64,000 nt of DNA from Sthenelais limicola (Eukaryota; Annelida; Polychaeta; Phyllodocida; Sigalionidae), in the NCBI GenBank assembly GCA_942159475.1, contig OW804097.1, positions 114,204,582 to 114,268,581 on the forward strand, read 5' to 3'. The notes under the pieces were generated by a model that was not told the DNA's origin, ran no database searches, and was given only the letters and a program-made list of their open reading frames with translations. The position numbers and the translations under genes were made by a program. Below are positions 44,731-54,032 of this stretch, piece by piece; position 1 is the first letter of the stretch, and each line of letters starts with the position of its first letter.

Positions 44731-44926
44731 CATACCCTATGGGGATGTCAGGCCCACATTACACCAGTGCTTTGAGAAGCTGACACCCAGATGACAAGGT
44801 TTTAGAGCTGCCTCAGTAAGTGGCTGTCACGTGACACCTCTCCCCTCTATTGATTGGGTGTAACAATGTGTTGTACTTGTGTGTGTGTATGAGCAAGAAC
44901 TCTATGGATCGGTGTATGGTATATAT

Positions 44927-45163
44927 GGGTCAGATCTTTTAAAAATGTACAATTCACCTTTACCAATCATCTCCAATAACCCACATTTACGACTAAAATG
45001 AACTTCAAAACATAGTTTAACACAGCAAAACTGATACCTCAAATCAATGTGATACCAAATATACTCATATATATACCCGGTACTAATAATTTTTCAGCCT
45101 AACTTATCAAAGTTTTCTAAATGTGTAGTGCTACCAATTGTACATTTTCTGAAATTCTGACCC
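44927..45163 (-). mobile_element. Family A element, second subfamily
   Basis: GGGTCAGATCTTTTAAAAAT left end, GAAATTCTGACCC right end. Confidence 0.8.
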
Positions 45164-45535
45164 ATAAAGCAGAAGTCGTCAGAAAATGCATTTGAAAAAA
45201 ATACAGTTAAAAAATGTATATATTTGAGTGAAGAAAGGGTAGCGTGCCACCATTCTTATCTGATATCGACATAATGTGATATCGACGTTGATATAACATG
45301 TGACACATCAGAGCCAATGGGATTCAACCATTCTCTAGACTGAGATATCAATCTAATCACTGTGAAGGTTTTAGATCGATTATGATACAATACAACTTTA
45401 TGTATGCCATATATATATGATATATAGGATTAATTTGCTTATCATATCAAATATACTTGCCTCCCTTTAATTGGAAATGTTTCAAGATGATGATAGATGG
45501 TACAGAGGTTCATCATTTAACTGTAAGTTGCAGGC

Positions 45536-45771
45536 GTGCCAGAAGGGTCTACTGAGAGATGTATGTGGAGAACAGGGGCATGGTGCATAACAAAGTGCCA
45601 GAAGGGTCTACTGAGAGATGTATGTGGAGAACAGGGGCATGGTGCATAACAAAGTGCCAGAAGTGTCTACTGAGAGATGTATGTGGAGAACAGGGGCATG
45701 GTGCATAACAAAGTGCCAGAAGTGTCTACTGAGAGATGTATGTGGAGAACAGGGGCATGGTGCATAACAAA
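45536..45771 (+). repeat. 59-bp tandem repeat, four units
   Basis: Each unit runs GTGCCAGAAG(G/T)GTCTACTG to GGTGCATAACAAA. The only difference I see is the G/T alternation (two units of each), so the array is recent. Confidence 0.95.
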
Positions 45772-45776
45772 GTTTT

Positions 45777-46785
45777 AAGTGGTTTGACCATTATCGACCA
45801 AATCGTTGGCTATGCATTGAAGATGAGATAAGACTTTTGTGAAATTCTTATCGACTATAGCCGTTCATTGACTTGTCATCGCCACACCTTTGAGTTCACC
45901 TTGAGTGGGCGATGTGAACATCGCATCAGCAAGGGTAGGGATGAACATCAAACATGTTTGATATATCCCGCCAATGGGATTTTGTATTATAGCAATAATA
46001 CCCGAGGTTTTGGATGGTCTGGGTGGTCTATAGCCTGGTGGACAATTCGAGGAGCGTTAGCCCCGAGAATTTCCACCAGGCAATAGACCACCCAGACAAT
46101 CCAAAACCAAGGGTATTAGTGCTTTTAGACCCGATTTGGTCAGATTTGACTGAGGGCTATTAAGAAAAAAAGATTCACCGACCTCTAGACCTTTTATTTA
46201 CCAGTTCTTTCGAGGTCTATAACCCCCGGAAGTTGCCGGAAGTGATTGCCATGGTCTATTGTGAAAAAATACACCCCAGAATCTGACCAAACCTGGTCTA
46301 AAGGTGCATTGTCCATGGAGAGAAATACTGGAAGAATGACAAGTCAATCTGATTACAAATGTAAAAGCAAGAAACTTAGTTCTATGGTTGCCAATCGTAT
46401 TCTGGTTGTCGATGCCAAGGCGATGCAGCTACCGATAACACCCCTCATCGCCAGCAATTACATTTGGTTTTGGTGTCAATGCAAAGTGTTGATGCAAAGA
46501 CGATGTAATTTCTAGTAATGCACATCAATGAGGAGGGTTATCGGTGGTGGCATCGAAAAGGAAATAAGATCAGCAACTATAGAATCGATTTTCTTGCTTT
46601 TACATATGCAATCTCATCGACTAGACATCGCCAATGCATCGCCACAGCCCTTACCTGCATTGACAATGCACCAATGCAAAATCACATCGCCGGGAAATAT
46701 CAAACATGTTTGATGTTCATCGGTAAAGGTAGTGATGAACAATTTTGTCAATTTTGTCAACAGTGGCCAAACCGCTTCCTCAGAT
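45777..46785. mobile_element. Family E element with internal sequence
   Basis: Ends are inverted: AAGTGGTTTGACCATTATCG and ACAGTGGCCAAACCGCTT. Just inside each end are GGGATGAACATCAAACATGTTT-type segments (shown here in part) and CATCGCCA words. The middle (about 45970-46545) holds a long hairpin and may be a later insertion. A partial second copy lies at 60178-60475. Confidence 0.65.
45992..46121. repeat. Long hairpin, arms of about 48 bp
   Basis: TAATACCCGAGGTTTTGGAT with CTGGGTGGTCTATAGCCTGG and TGGA is mirrored by TCCACCAGGCAATAGACCAC and CCAAAACCAAGGGTATTA. The loop itself pairs (ATTCGAGGAGC...CCCCGAGAATT). An outer inverted pair (TTTAGACCCGATTTGGTCAG and CTGACCAAACCTGGTCTAAA) extends the symmetry to about 46305. 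Confidence 0.85.
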
Positions 46786-46789
46786 CAAA

Positions 46790-46960
46790 TTCTGCTAAAT
46801 TAAAGTGCAAAATGATAAATACTAATTATATCTGAGGATATTCTGTATTGTATTCATTCACTAAATCTGTCTGGTTATGTTGAACTGATTTTCTTCTTAA
46901 ATTTGGGTCATTTGAGAGGGTTGGTGAAGGTGAATTGTACATTTTCTGACGATCTGACCC
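46790..46960 (+). repeat. Family A right two-thirds
   Basis: TTCTGCTAAATTAAAGTGCA through ATTTTCTGACGATCTGACCC; the left end is lost at the family E boundary. Confidence 0.75.
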
Positions 46961-47113
46961 ATTGCCTGTACGTGTATACTATGTAATATACTACGTGTAT
47001 TTCTACAGTATCTTGTATCGTATGGTTTCCTCTTATTGTTATGCAACATGCCCTGGGTCTATAACCGGCAGCTACTTGTACATTAATGGGTGAATCAATC
47101 CCACTACACGTGT

Positions 47114-47336
47114 GGGTGAAGTCGCCAGAAAATGTACAATTCATCTTCACCAATCCTTTCAAATAACCCAAATTTCAGACGAAAATAAAGTTCAACCTAA
47201 CAAAACAGATTGTTAGAATCAATGCAATGCCAAATATACACCAATTTACATAGTATTGACCAAATTGCCGTCTAATTTAGCAGAATTTACTACATGTGTA
47301 CAGCTGCCAATTGTACATTTTCAGAAAATCTGACCC
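47114..47336 (-). mobile_element. Family A element, first subfamily
   Basis: GGGTGAAGTCGCCAGAAAAT left end, CAGAAAATCTGACCC right end. Confidence 0.85.
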
Positions 47337-47447
47337 TTGTATTAACACAGCTCTACACATTACCTCTATATCTTTCCTTCATCTGGTTCGATACTTATTG
47401 TCTAGACTTGGGTATAAGATAAGCACTAATGATACAAGTCGATATAA

Positions 47448-47682
47448 GGGTCAGATTTTCAGAAAATGTACAATTGACAGCTCTACACATTTAGGAAATT
47501 CTCCTAAATTAGGCTGAAAAATGGAGAATATCGGGTATATTTAAGTCTGTTGGGTATCACATTGATTTAAAGTGTCAGTTCTGTTATGTTAAACTGCATT
47601 TTGAAGCTCATTTGTGTCTTAAATGTGGGTTATTTGAGAGGATTGGTGAGGGCGAATTGTACATTTTCTGAAAATCTGACCC
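47448..47682 (+). mobile_element. Family A element, second subfamily
   Basis: GGGTCAGATTTTCAGAAAAT left end, TTTAAAGTGTCAGTTCTGTT core, GAAAATCTGACCC right end. Confidence 0.85.
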
Positions 47683-47773
47683 ATAATAGTTTGGTAAGGC
47701 AAAACCTACCGATTACTTATTCCACAGGGACCTGTTCCTATGATCATCGTGGAGTAAATAAAAAGTCCTTATC

Positions 47774-47912
47774 TGTACAATTCACTATCACCAATCCTCT
47801 CAAATAACCCAAATTTCACAAGGAAATAAAGTTCAAAATACAGTTCAACCTAACCAAACAGATTGCTAGAATCACTGCAATACCAAATATACTCGAATTT
47901 ACCTAGCATTGA
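47774..47912 (-). repeat. Family A left half
   Basis: TGTACAATTCACTATCACCA through TTTACCTAGCATTGATT, then replaced by unrelated sequence. Confidence 0.8.
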
Positions 47913-48237
47913 TTGGTATTTTTCTTGCAAGCTACTTCCACTCTATGCAAACCAAGTTATTTGTTTTACTACAGTGTTAAATCCCCAACACAGCAAGAAA
48001 AATGGCAACGATTTCTCATGAAAAAGGCCCAAAGGAGTTTGTTCTAAAAAAGGATTTTATATAACAAAGATTTCACAATTGTGATACGTTTCAAATAGTC
48101 AAACAGTCCTCCTGAATATGAAAGAAATGCATAGAGATCATTTAAAAGTTTTTTTAAAAAAAAGTTGTCTACCACTTTTGTGAAACATAAATAATTGCGA
48201 TAGAACAATTCAAGGTATGACGTACCCATGGTCTAAT

Positions 48238-48479
48238 AGCGGAACTCTACTATAGGTAAAAAACGGCGCCAACAGGCAAAATTCGTCGCCGACATTTCTA
48301 AAAATTCGGAAAATTCGACATGACTAAAAATTCTAGTGGATGAGGGGGTAAAATAGGTTGTCGGCAACACATTTATTTGTTGCCAACAATTGCAAAATAT
48401 CTAACCTGATTAGATATTTCATCACAAAAAATTTGTCGCAGCCGTTTTTGGCCGTTTTTCTCATAGTGGAGTTCCTGCA
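48238..48479. mobile_element. TIR element J, 242 bp
   Basis: The left end GCGGAACTCTACTATAGGTA and right end CATAGTGGAGTTCCTGC are inverted repeats of about 28 bp with AAAAACGGC just inside. An internal stem, TTGTCGGCAACACATTTATT then TGTTGCCAACAA, is present. No ORF. Confidence 0.75.
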
Positions 48480-48498
48480 TAAGAACACATGAGCTTAT

Positions 48499-48723
48499 GA
48501 GTCAAGTCTCCGAAACATGTACAATCAGCCTTCACCAATCCTCTTAGATAACCCAAATTAAAGACAAAAATCAGGTTCAACATAAGCAGACAGATTTATT
48601 GAATGAATACAACACAGAATATCCTCAGATATACCTAGTATGTATCACTATCTTTCACTCTAATTTAGCAGAATTTGATAGATGTGTAGAACTGTAGATT
48701 GTGCATTTTCTAAAAATCTTACC
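48499..48723 (-). mobile_element. Family A element, diverged
   Basis: GAGTCAAGTCTCCGAAACAT left end, TGTGCATTTTCTAAAAATCT right end. Confidence 0.75.
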
Positions 48724-48915
48724 GATGCAAATTTGTGTCTTCAGTAACCTCATTATATTTATATTAATTCTTGATTATCACCAATTTATTATATCATCAT
48801 ATTTCTAAAACTACCCATTACTGTGCAAGTCTATTTACCCAGGCTATGTTCGGGGTATAACAGGGCAACGCCCCCTTATTCCCTTGCACATCCTGGTGGA
48901 CATTCTATGCGTTTA

Positions 48916-49015
48916 CATTCAGATATACCTAGTATTTATCAATGTCCACTCTCATTTAGCAGGATTTGTTAGATGTGTAGAGCTGTAGATTGTGCATTTT
49001 CTGAAAATCTGACCC
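48916..49015 (-). repeat. Family A right half
   Basis: TTCAGATATACCTAGTATTT through GAAAATCTGACCC. Confidence 0.75.
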
Positions 49016-49109
49016 TTTAAATGCCCTGACTGTCCACAACGACTCACTTATACCAGACAATAGAATAAAGATGGTTAATCTACATATGAGAGTGCTTCAG
49101 TCTGCCCAT

Positions 49110-49342
49110 GGGTCAGATTTCTAGAAAATGCACAATCGGCAACTCTACACATTTGATAACTTCTGCTAAATTAGACTGAAATAATATGAATAATTGGTAT
49201 ATCAGAGTATCTTCAGAATTGTGTTGACAATAAATAATCTTTCATCGTGTTGAACTCTATTTTAAATCTCATTTTCTCTTAAATTCGGATCATTTGAGAG
49301 GATTGGTGAAGGTGAACTGTACATTTCCTGACGATCTGACCC
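49110..49342 (+). mobile_element. Family A element, diverged
   Basis: GGGTCAGATTTCTAGAAAAT left end, CCTGACGATCTGACCC right end. Confidence 0.8.
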
Positions 49343-49611
49343 ATGTATAAAATATAGATAGAGAGGAGTTGTATTAGGTCTAGCGCAACCACGGTATTGC
49401 ATGCTGCTATGTACTCCATCCCCAGACAGTCATCCATTTTGTATAGCCCGGTTAGGACTGAGCCTAATGATACCACAAACATACTAATAAATACTTGAGT
49501 TCTTTTTCCTGGGCATTAGTTGGACGTATACGGCCTGCTTTACATCATAGGGAAAACAAGATACCAATTGCTCTATACATCAAACCTTTAGCCTATGGCT
49601 GCCAAGCTGGC

Positions 49612-50018
49612 TATACTGTAAACGAGTCATATTTTCAGAAAATGTACAATTCATCTTCACTAATCTTCTCAAATAACCCAAGTTTCAGACGAAAATAAAG
49701 TTCAAAATGCAGTTGAACCTAACCAAACAGATTGCTAGAATCAATGCAATACCAAATATACTCGAATTTACCTAGTATTGACCAAATTGCAGCCTAGGAG
49801 AATTTCCTAAATGTGTACAGCTGCCAATTGTACATTTTCTGAAAATCTGACCCAAACGTATTAATGTTTGCGCAGTATCTATTTTCGTTATTTTCATTAT
49901 TGCATAAACAATGCGTGAGACTTCTTTGCTGCGCGAATTTAAATCCGCGCGAAAAGGTGTCCAAGTACTTAGTGCGCGAAAATGTATCTGCGCGAAAATA
50001 AATACGTTTACAGTATGG
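49612..50018. mobile_element. TIR element G, interrupted by a family A copy
   Basis: The left tip ATACTGTAAACG is split by the family A element at its AAAC and resumes as AAACGTATTAATGTTTGCGC. The right end CTGCGCGAAAATAAATACGT then TTACAGTAT is its inverted repeat. Internal GCGCGAA words give CpG-rich content. Related short elements with CGCGAA words are common in molluscs. Confidence 0.75.
49624..49853 (-). mobile_element. Family A element inserted in element G, duplication AAAC
   Basis: GAGTCATATTTTCAGAAAAT left end, GAAAATCTGACCC right end. AAAC at 49620-49623 and 49854-49857. Removing one AAAC and the element restores the symmetric terminus of element G. Confidence 0.9.
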
Positions 50019-50836
50019 GATGTGTTACTGCAAAATAAATAACAACTTGAAAAAGGATATTTTTCAAAGTGGTTTTTCCACAAGATCACTTTGTTGGAAT
50101 ATTTTCATTTTGGGGGATGCTTAACCCTTTTCGTAGCATATTATATATGAAACTTTTATTCAATAAACATATTTTATATACATTTCTGTTTTAATGCAAT
50201 ACTGAAAAGGAATGGTCCCTCTCAATGTAGTTTCTACGATGAGATCTTCCTGGTAGCCATTTTAAATCATATTATAATATGAGATGATGAGAGTGTAGTT
50301 AATATAAAGACGGTGTATTTACATATCCAAATTTAAATTTACATCTACATTTACTTGAGTTTCACGAGATATTTTCTTTATAATAAGTGATCGAAAGAAG
50401 TCTATTTTTGACACAATTCTGCGGAGCAGGAAAAGTCTGTAACTTTGTTTCTATTAGAAACATGAATACGAGTACCAAATGTCAAGACAGTGCACGTGTA
50501 TAAAGTACATGGGTCAGATTTCCAGAAAATGTACAATTCAACTTCGCCAATCCTCTCAAATAACCCAAATTTCAAACGGAAATAAAGTTCAAAATACAGT
50601 TCAACCTAACCAAACCAATTGCTAGAATCAATGCAATGCCGAATATACTCGAATTTACCTAGTATTGACCAAATTGCAGTCTAATTTAGCAGCATTTACT
50701 AAATGTATAGAGCTGCCAATTGTACATTTTCTGAAAATCTGACCCATATCCTAGCATTTCTACAGATTATAAGGTCATCCTATAGAGTATGTTTAGCTAC
50801 TTTACTATAGTAAATGTCCACCCAGAAACACATCAC
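50018..50836 (-). repeat. Family B element, reverse orientation, interrupted
   Basis: GATGTGTTACTGCAAAATAA and TCCACAAGATCACTTTGTTG (50025-50095) form one part, and AAGGTCATCCTATAGAGTAT with GTAAATGTCCACCCAGAAAC (50770-50827) another. A family A copy lies between them and about 350 bp of other sequence is included. Confidence 0.6.
50511..50745 (-). mobile_element. Family A element, first subfamily, full length
   Basis: GGGTCAGATTTCCAGAAAAT left end, GAAAATCTGACCC right end. Lies within a family B element. Confidence 0.88.
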
Positions 50837-50840
50837 ATAT

Positions 50841-51074
50841 GGGTGAAGTCACCAGAAATGTACAATTCACTTTCACCAATCCTGTCAAATAACCCAAATT
50901 TCTGACGAAAATAAAGTTCAAAATACAGTTCAACCTATCCAAACAGATTGCTAGAATCAATGTAATGCCGAATATACTCGAATTTACCTAGTATTGACCA
51001 AATTGCAGCTTAATTTAGCAAAATTTACTGAATGTGTAGAGCTGCCAATTGTACATTTTCTGAAAATCTGACCC
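50841..51074 (-). mobile_element. Family A element, full length
   Basis: GGGTGAAGTCACCAGAAATG left end, GAAAATCTGACCC right end. ATAT on both sides. Inserted directly after a family B ACATCAC terminus. Confidence 0.88.
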
Positions 51075-51576
51075 ATATATCAGACACATAAGAATATACA
51101 TGAAATATCCTTCCCTACAGGAAGATAGAGATGTAACACAATATTAATTTTTTTTAAAGATTTGTATTGGATACAATTTCGTGGACAAGTCCCGATATTC
51201 GCATGTAATACAAATAAATATTCAAAAACCATCAATATTGTTGTACAAAAACAGTATGTTTCGCATAGTAATCTTAGTAAGTAAGTTTTAACATCAATCT
51301 TCCAGGCTTTTAAAGAAAAATCAGTACAATCGGATACTTGCTTCAAACTCAATAAAGCAATACAAAATATAATCTATTGACAAAGAATACATTTTACCAC
51401 AGATGAAAAATATTTTTTGTGTTTAACATTAATATAATTTTTGTGTTTAATATATGATTTTTGATGAATTGGTAAATCACCTTGTCTCTTGCCATACCTC
51501 TTGCTCTTATTTCAAAGATGCAAATGAGAGCTGCTTCAGGGGTTGAAAGCCTACGTTGGTAGCATATTCTGAACAT

Positions 51577-51722
51577 GGGTCAAGGCATCACAATGTGTGA
51601 AATTGGCAACATTACATATTTAGTTATGTTGTACTGTATTTTGAGCCTCATGCTTGTCTTAAATATGAGTTATTTCAGAGGATTGGTAAAAGCGAATTGT
51701 ACATTGTCTGCGGCCCTGACCG
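51577..51722 (+). mobile_element. Family A element, internally deleted
   Basis: GGGTCAAGGCATCACAATGT left end. The core jumps from TTACATATTTAG to TTATGTTGTACTG, losing about 85 bp. Confidence 0.65.
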
Positions 51723-51760
51723 ATATCACAAAAGAACAATATACATTGAACCTATTATAT

Positions 51761-51994
51761 GGGGGAAGACGCCAGAAAATGTACAATTCACTTTCACCAA
51801 TCCTCTCAAATAACCCAAATTTAAGACGAAAATATAATTTAAAAGAGAGTTGAACCTGACCAAACAGATTGCTAGAACCACTGCAATGACAAATATACTC
51901 GAATTTACCTATAATTGACCGAATTGCAGCCTAATTTAACAGAATTTACTAAATGTATACAGCTGCCAATTGTACATCTTCTTAAAATCTGACC
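51761..51994 (-). mobile_element. Family A element, first subfamily
   Basis: GGGGAAGACGCCAGAAAATG left end, CATCTTCTTAAAATCTGACC right end. Confidence 0.82.
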
Positions 51995-51999
51995 AAAAT

Positions 52000-52678
52000 A
52001 TATATACATATCGGGCAGCAGCTCTCCCACAAGCGGCATTCGTACATACTGCAGTACCCACATAGACAGATATATCACCTCAAGCCTTGCGGCATAAACA
52101 GCATATCATTCAGAATTATCTTAATTCAGACTTATGCGTTAATAAAAACCCGAATCGCAGAGTGTGCGATGCGAACAATGAAAGATAATTAATCTCTCGA
52201 CCCGCTTCAAATCTATTACCAGTGAACAGGCTGGCGGCATGATTCCCCTTTCTCTCTTTCTGTTCAATATCGGGCCAGAAATATGACTTGCTTTAGCCCC
52301 TCTGACTTACGAGGGGAGAAGGTAAAGTAAAAGGTCACGTAAGGCCCGTTCGCTCATGCGTGTTACATGCGGCTAACGTTACGGCTCGCCGGCGTAACAT
52401 AGGAAGGCTATAAACGTCAATACGCATCTCTATAGGTCTCTATTGTAAAGTTGGTCCGTTTTCTGAATTGGATTAGAAGTCTGCTGGTAAAAACGTAGAA
52501 TTTATGGTGCGACACAGATTAAAGAGTACAAAGTCGCAAAGAAATATGCTTTTGATATTTGGAAAGATGAGATAAAAAAGTTTATTCATTGTTAGGTGCT
52601 TTCATTTTTTTCAATGCTTTTAATGAAAAAAATGTATTTTTCCTGACTTGAACTATCACCAGAATTGAAGTTGATCAT
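52000..52678. other. No gene recognised; moderately CpG-rich
   Basis: Contains TGTTACATGCGGCTAACGTT and GCTCGCCGGCGTAACAT (52361-52400), an imperfect inverted pair. No ORF with a recognisable domain. Confidence 0.35.
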
Positions 52679-52875
52679 ATGGTTGTGAGAAAATGTATAT
52701 ATTTGGTAGCTCTGCACATGTAGACAATTCAGCTAAATTCGATTAAGAGATGATGAATACTGGGTATATCTGTGGATAATATTATTGCGTCGATTCAGAA
52801 AATCTGTTCAGTTCAGCTGGATTCCATTTTGAACCTTTTTTGCCCGTCGTGTTATTCGGGAGGGTTGGTGAAGCA
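52679..52875 (+). repeat. Family A element, decayed, adjacent to the PLE target site
   Basis: GAGAAAATGTATATATTTGG left side, GATGAATACTGGGTATATCT core, GGAGGGTTGGTGAAG right side. Right terminus missing. Confidence 0.65.
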
Positions 52876-52921
52876 ACTATAGATGTTCTCATCAAAAAGC
52901 AAACCTTAATTCAATACAATA

Positions 52922-52934
52922 AATATAATATAAA
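52922..52934 (+). repeat. Target-site duplication of the PLE, left copy
   Basis: AATATAATATAAA, repeated exactly at 58193-58205 on the far side of the element. Confidence 0.88.
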
Positions 52935-53139
52935 AATTTTTTTAATCATCATATTAAAAAGCCTTAAAAGAGCTTTTCAACGAACCTATTCTCTATCTTA
53001 AAGTCCAATTATTAACTGAGCTGTGCTATTTATCAATTACAACCAATCAGAAGGCTGCTTTTTCGCTTTATTGACAGTATCCTTGGTAACCAATGTTACA
53101 CATTTTTAATATAACCCCTACTTTACTCATATGTAAAAT

Positions 53140-53181
53140 ATTCCCTGATGAAGGTACACCCTAGTACCGAAACGTTGGAAT
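53140..53181 (+). ncRNA. Hammerhead-ribozyme-like motif, 5' copy
   Basis: Stem I strands ATTCC (53140-53144) and GGAAT (53177-53181); core CTGATGA (53145-53151); stem II GGTAC/GTACC (53153-53157, 53164-53168) with loop ACCCTA; core GAAA (53169-53172). A minimal ACGT stem III follows, with predicted cleavage after TT at 53176. One extra A (53152) lies between CTGATGA and stem II. The near-absent stem III would favour cleavage as a dimer or in tandem transcripts, as described for PLE-type hammerheads. Confidence 0.75.
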
Positions 53182-53205
53182 CTACATCGAAACATCACTT
53201 GAAAA

Positions 53206-53211
53206 AATAAA
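53206..53211 (+). promoter_or_regulatory. Polyadenylation signal AATAAA, 5' terminal repeat
   Basis: AATAAA followed by AACCACTTC; the same hexamer recurs at 58131-58136 in the 3' repeat, where it could terminate the element's transcripts. Confidence 0.55.
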
Positions 53212-53477
53212 AACCACTTCAAAAAAATCGCTGATTCTTTGGTTTTGGTGTTACATCAACTTATAAGATTATTACACACAAACACCATAGTATCCGACCT
53301 AGGATCCCACAGAACAGCAAACACACCAACCGTGAATGTTGATCCTCTTCACAAATTAACCGACTACACGGATCCCCTTGAGGATCTTGTATCGTAATAC
53401 GATCCATTCACCCAGAGACTCCAAGGAGTACCAATCGAAGTACCAGCACAAATACAACACTACCTACCCCTGCGACA

Positions 53478-54032
53478 ATGCCTGAAAACGGTGAAATAAT
53501 TACCAACACCCCTGAAGCCAGACCCCAACAACCTGAAATAAAAAGCATCAGAATACCGGACGATGCAGTCCCATACTTCAAGATCAAAAGAAAACTAACA
53601 GCAGCACATGTTAGAGCCAGCCACCACGCTATCTTCCTAGCAGAATGTCTTGCCAAGAGACAAATCCCCAAAGGACTACAGATTAAGATCAAACCTCAAG
53701 TCGCAGACAGCGACAACAGCTTCACTCTTGCATGGGAGTCGAAACTGTATGAATTTGGCCAACAACTAACCCAATCACTGTCAACCTACTACACCAACAG
53801 AATCACGAAAATCAACACCGAAATTGAGACCATTAATTTATCTCTAAACCCAAAATGCAACGACGAACAATTGACACATATCGAAACCTTACTTACCAAA
53901 ATGAGCAACACTCTCAGGGAAGAACTGAAAGAGAGAAGAGTAAGAAAAACCGAAGATTCAAGAAATACAAACCGTCAGAGACCCCAACAGTCTTCAACAA
54001 ATCCAACAGACAACTCAGCACCACAGAGCTAG
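53478..54032 (+). CDS. PLE N-terminal ORF
   Basis: 184 aa. The segment FLAECLAKRQIPKGLQIKIK (about 52-71), followed by a helical stretch rich in Leu/Ile/Thr, resembles the N-terminal domain that precedes the RT in PLE polyproteins. The C-terminus is charged and turns polar (RRVRKTEDSRNTNRQ). It overlaps the RT ORF by 178 bp in a different register: a -1 change is needed to join them. The text of the RT frame within the overlap (KKNRRFKKYKPSE) looks like the natural continuation, so the two probably form one protein through a frameshift, or one frame carries an indel. The start at 53478 is the first Met of the frame and the context GCGACAATGC is acceptable. Confidence 0.75.
   Translation: MPENGEIITNTPEARPQQPEIKSIRIPDDAVPYFKIKRKLTAAHVRASHHAIFLAECLAKRQIPKGLQIKIKPQVADSDNSFTLAWESKLYEFGQQLTQSLSTYYTNRITKINTEIETINLSLNPKCNDEQLTHIETLLTKMSNTLREELKERRVRKTEDSRNTNRQRPQQSSTNPTDNSAPQS

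Larger units (their letters stand above)
52944..53268 (+). repeat. PLE 5' terminal direct repeat (pLTR)
   Basis: 325 bp, matching 57869-58193 without a difference that I can see; the A/T run just before it differs by a base or two. Contains CAACCAATCAGAAGG and TTGGTAACCAATG (CCAAT-like boxes in a plausible promoter region), a hammerhead-like motif and AATAAA at 53206-53211. The leader from 53269 to the first ORF is about 210 bp. Confidence 0.92.

Noticed and set aside
53206..53268. Interpreting the PLE as a LTR retrotransposon because of its direct terminal repeats
   Set aside because: The repeats do not have TG...CA ends, there is no primer-binding site, protease or integrase, and the RT motifs and GIY-YIG domain are PLE-type.
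53408..53692. Minus-strand 94-aa hydrophobic ORF resembling a membrane protein
   Set aside because: Lies opposite the PLE leader and N-terminal ORF; hydrophobicity follows from the complementary codons.
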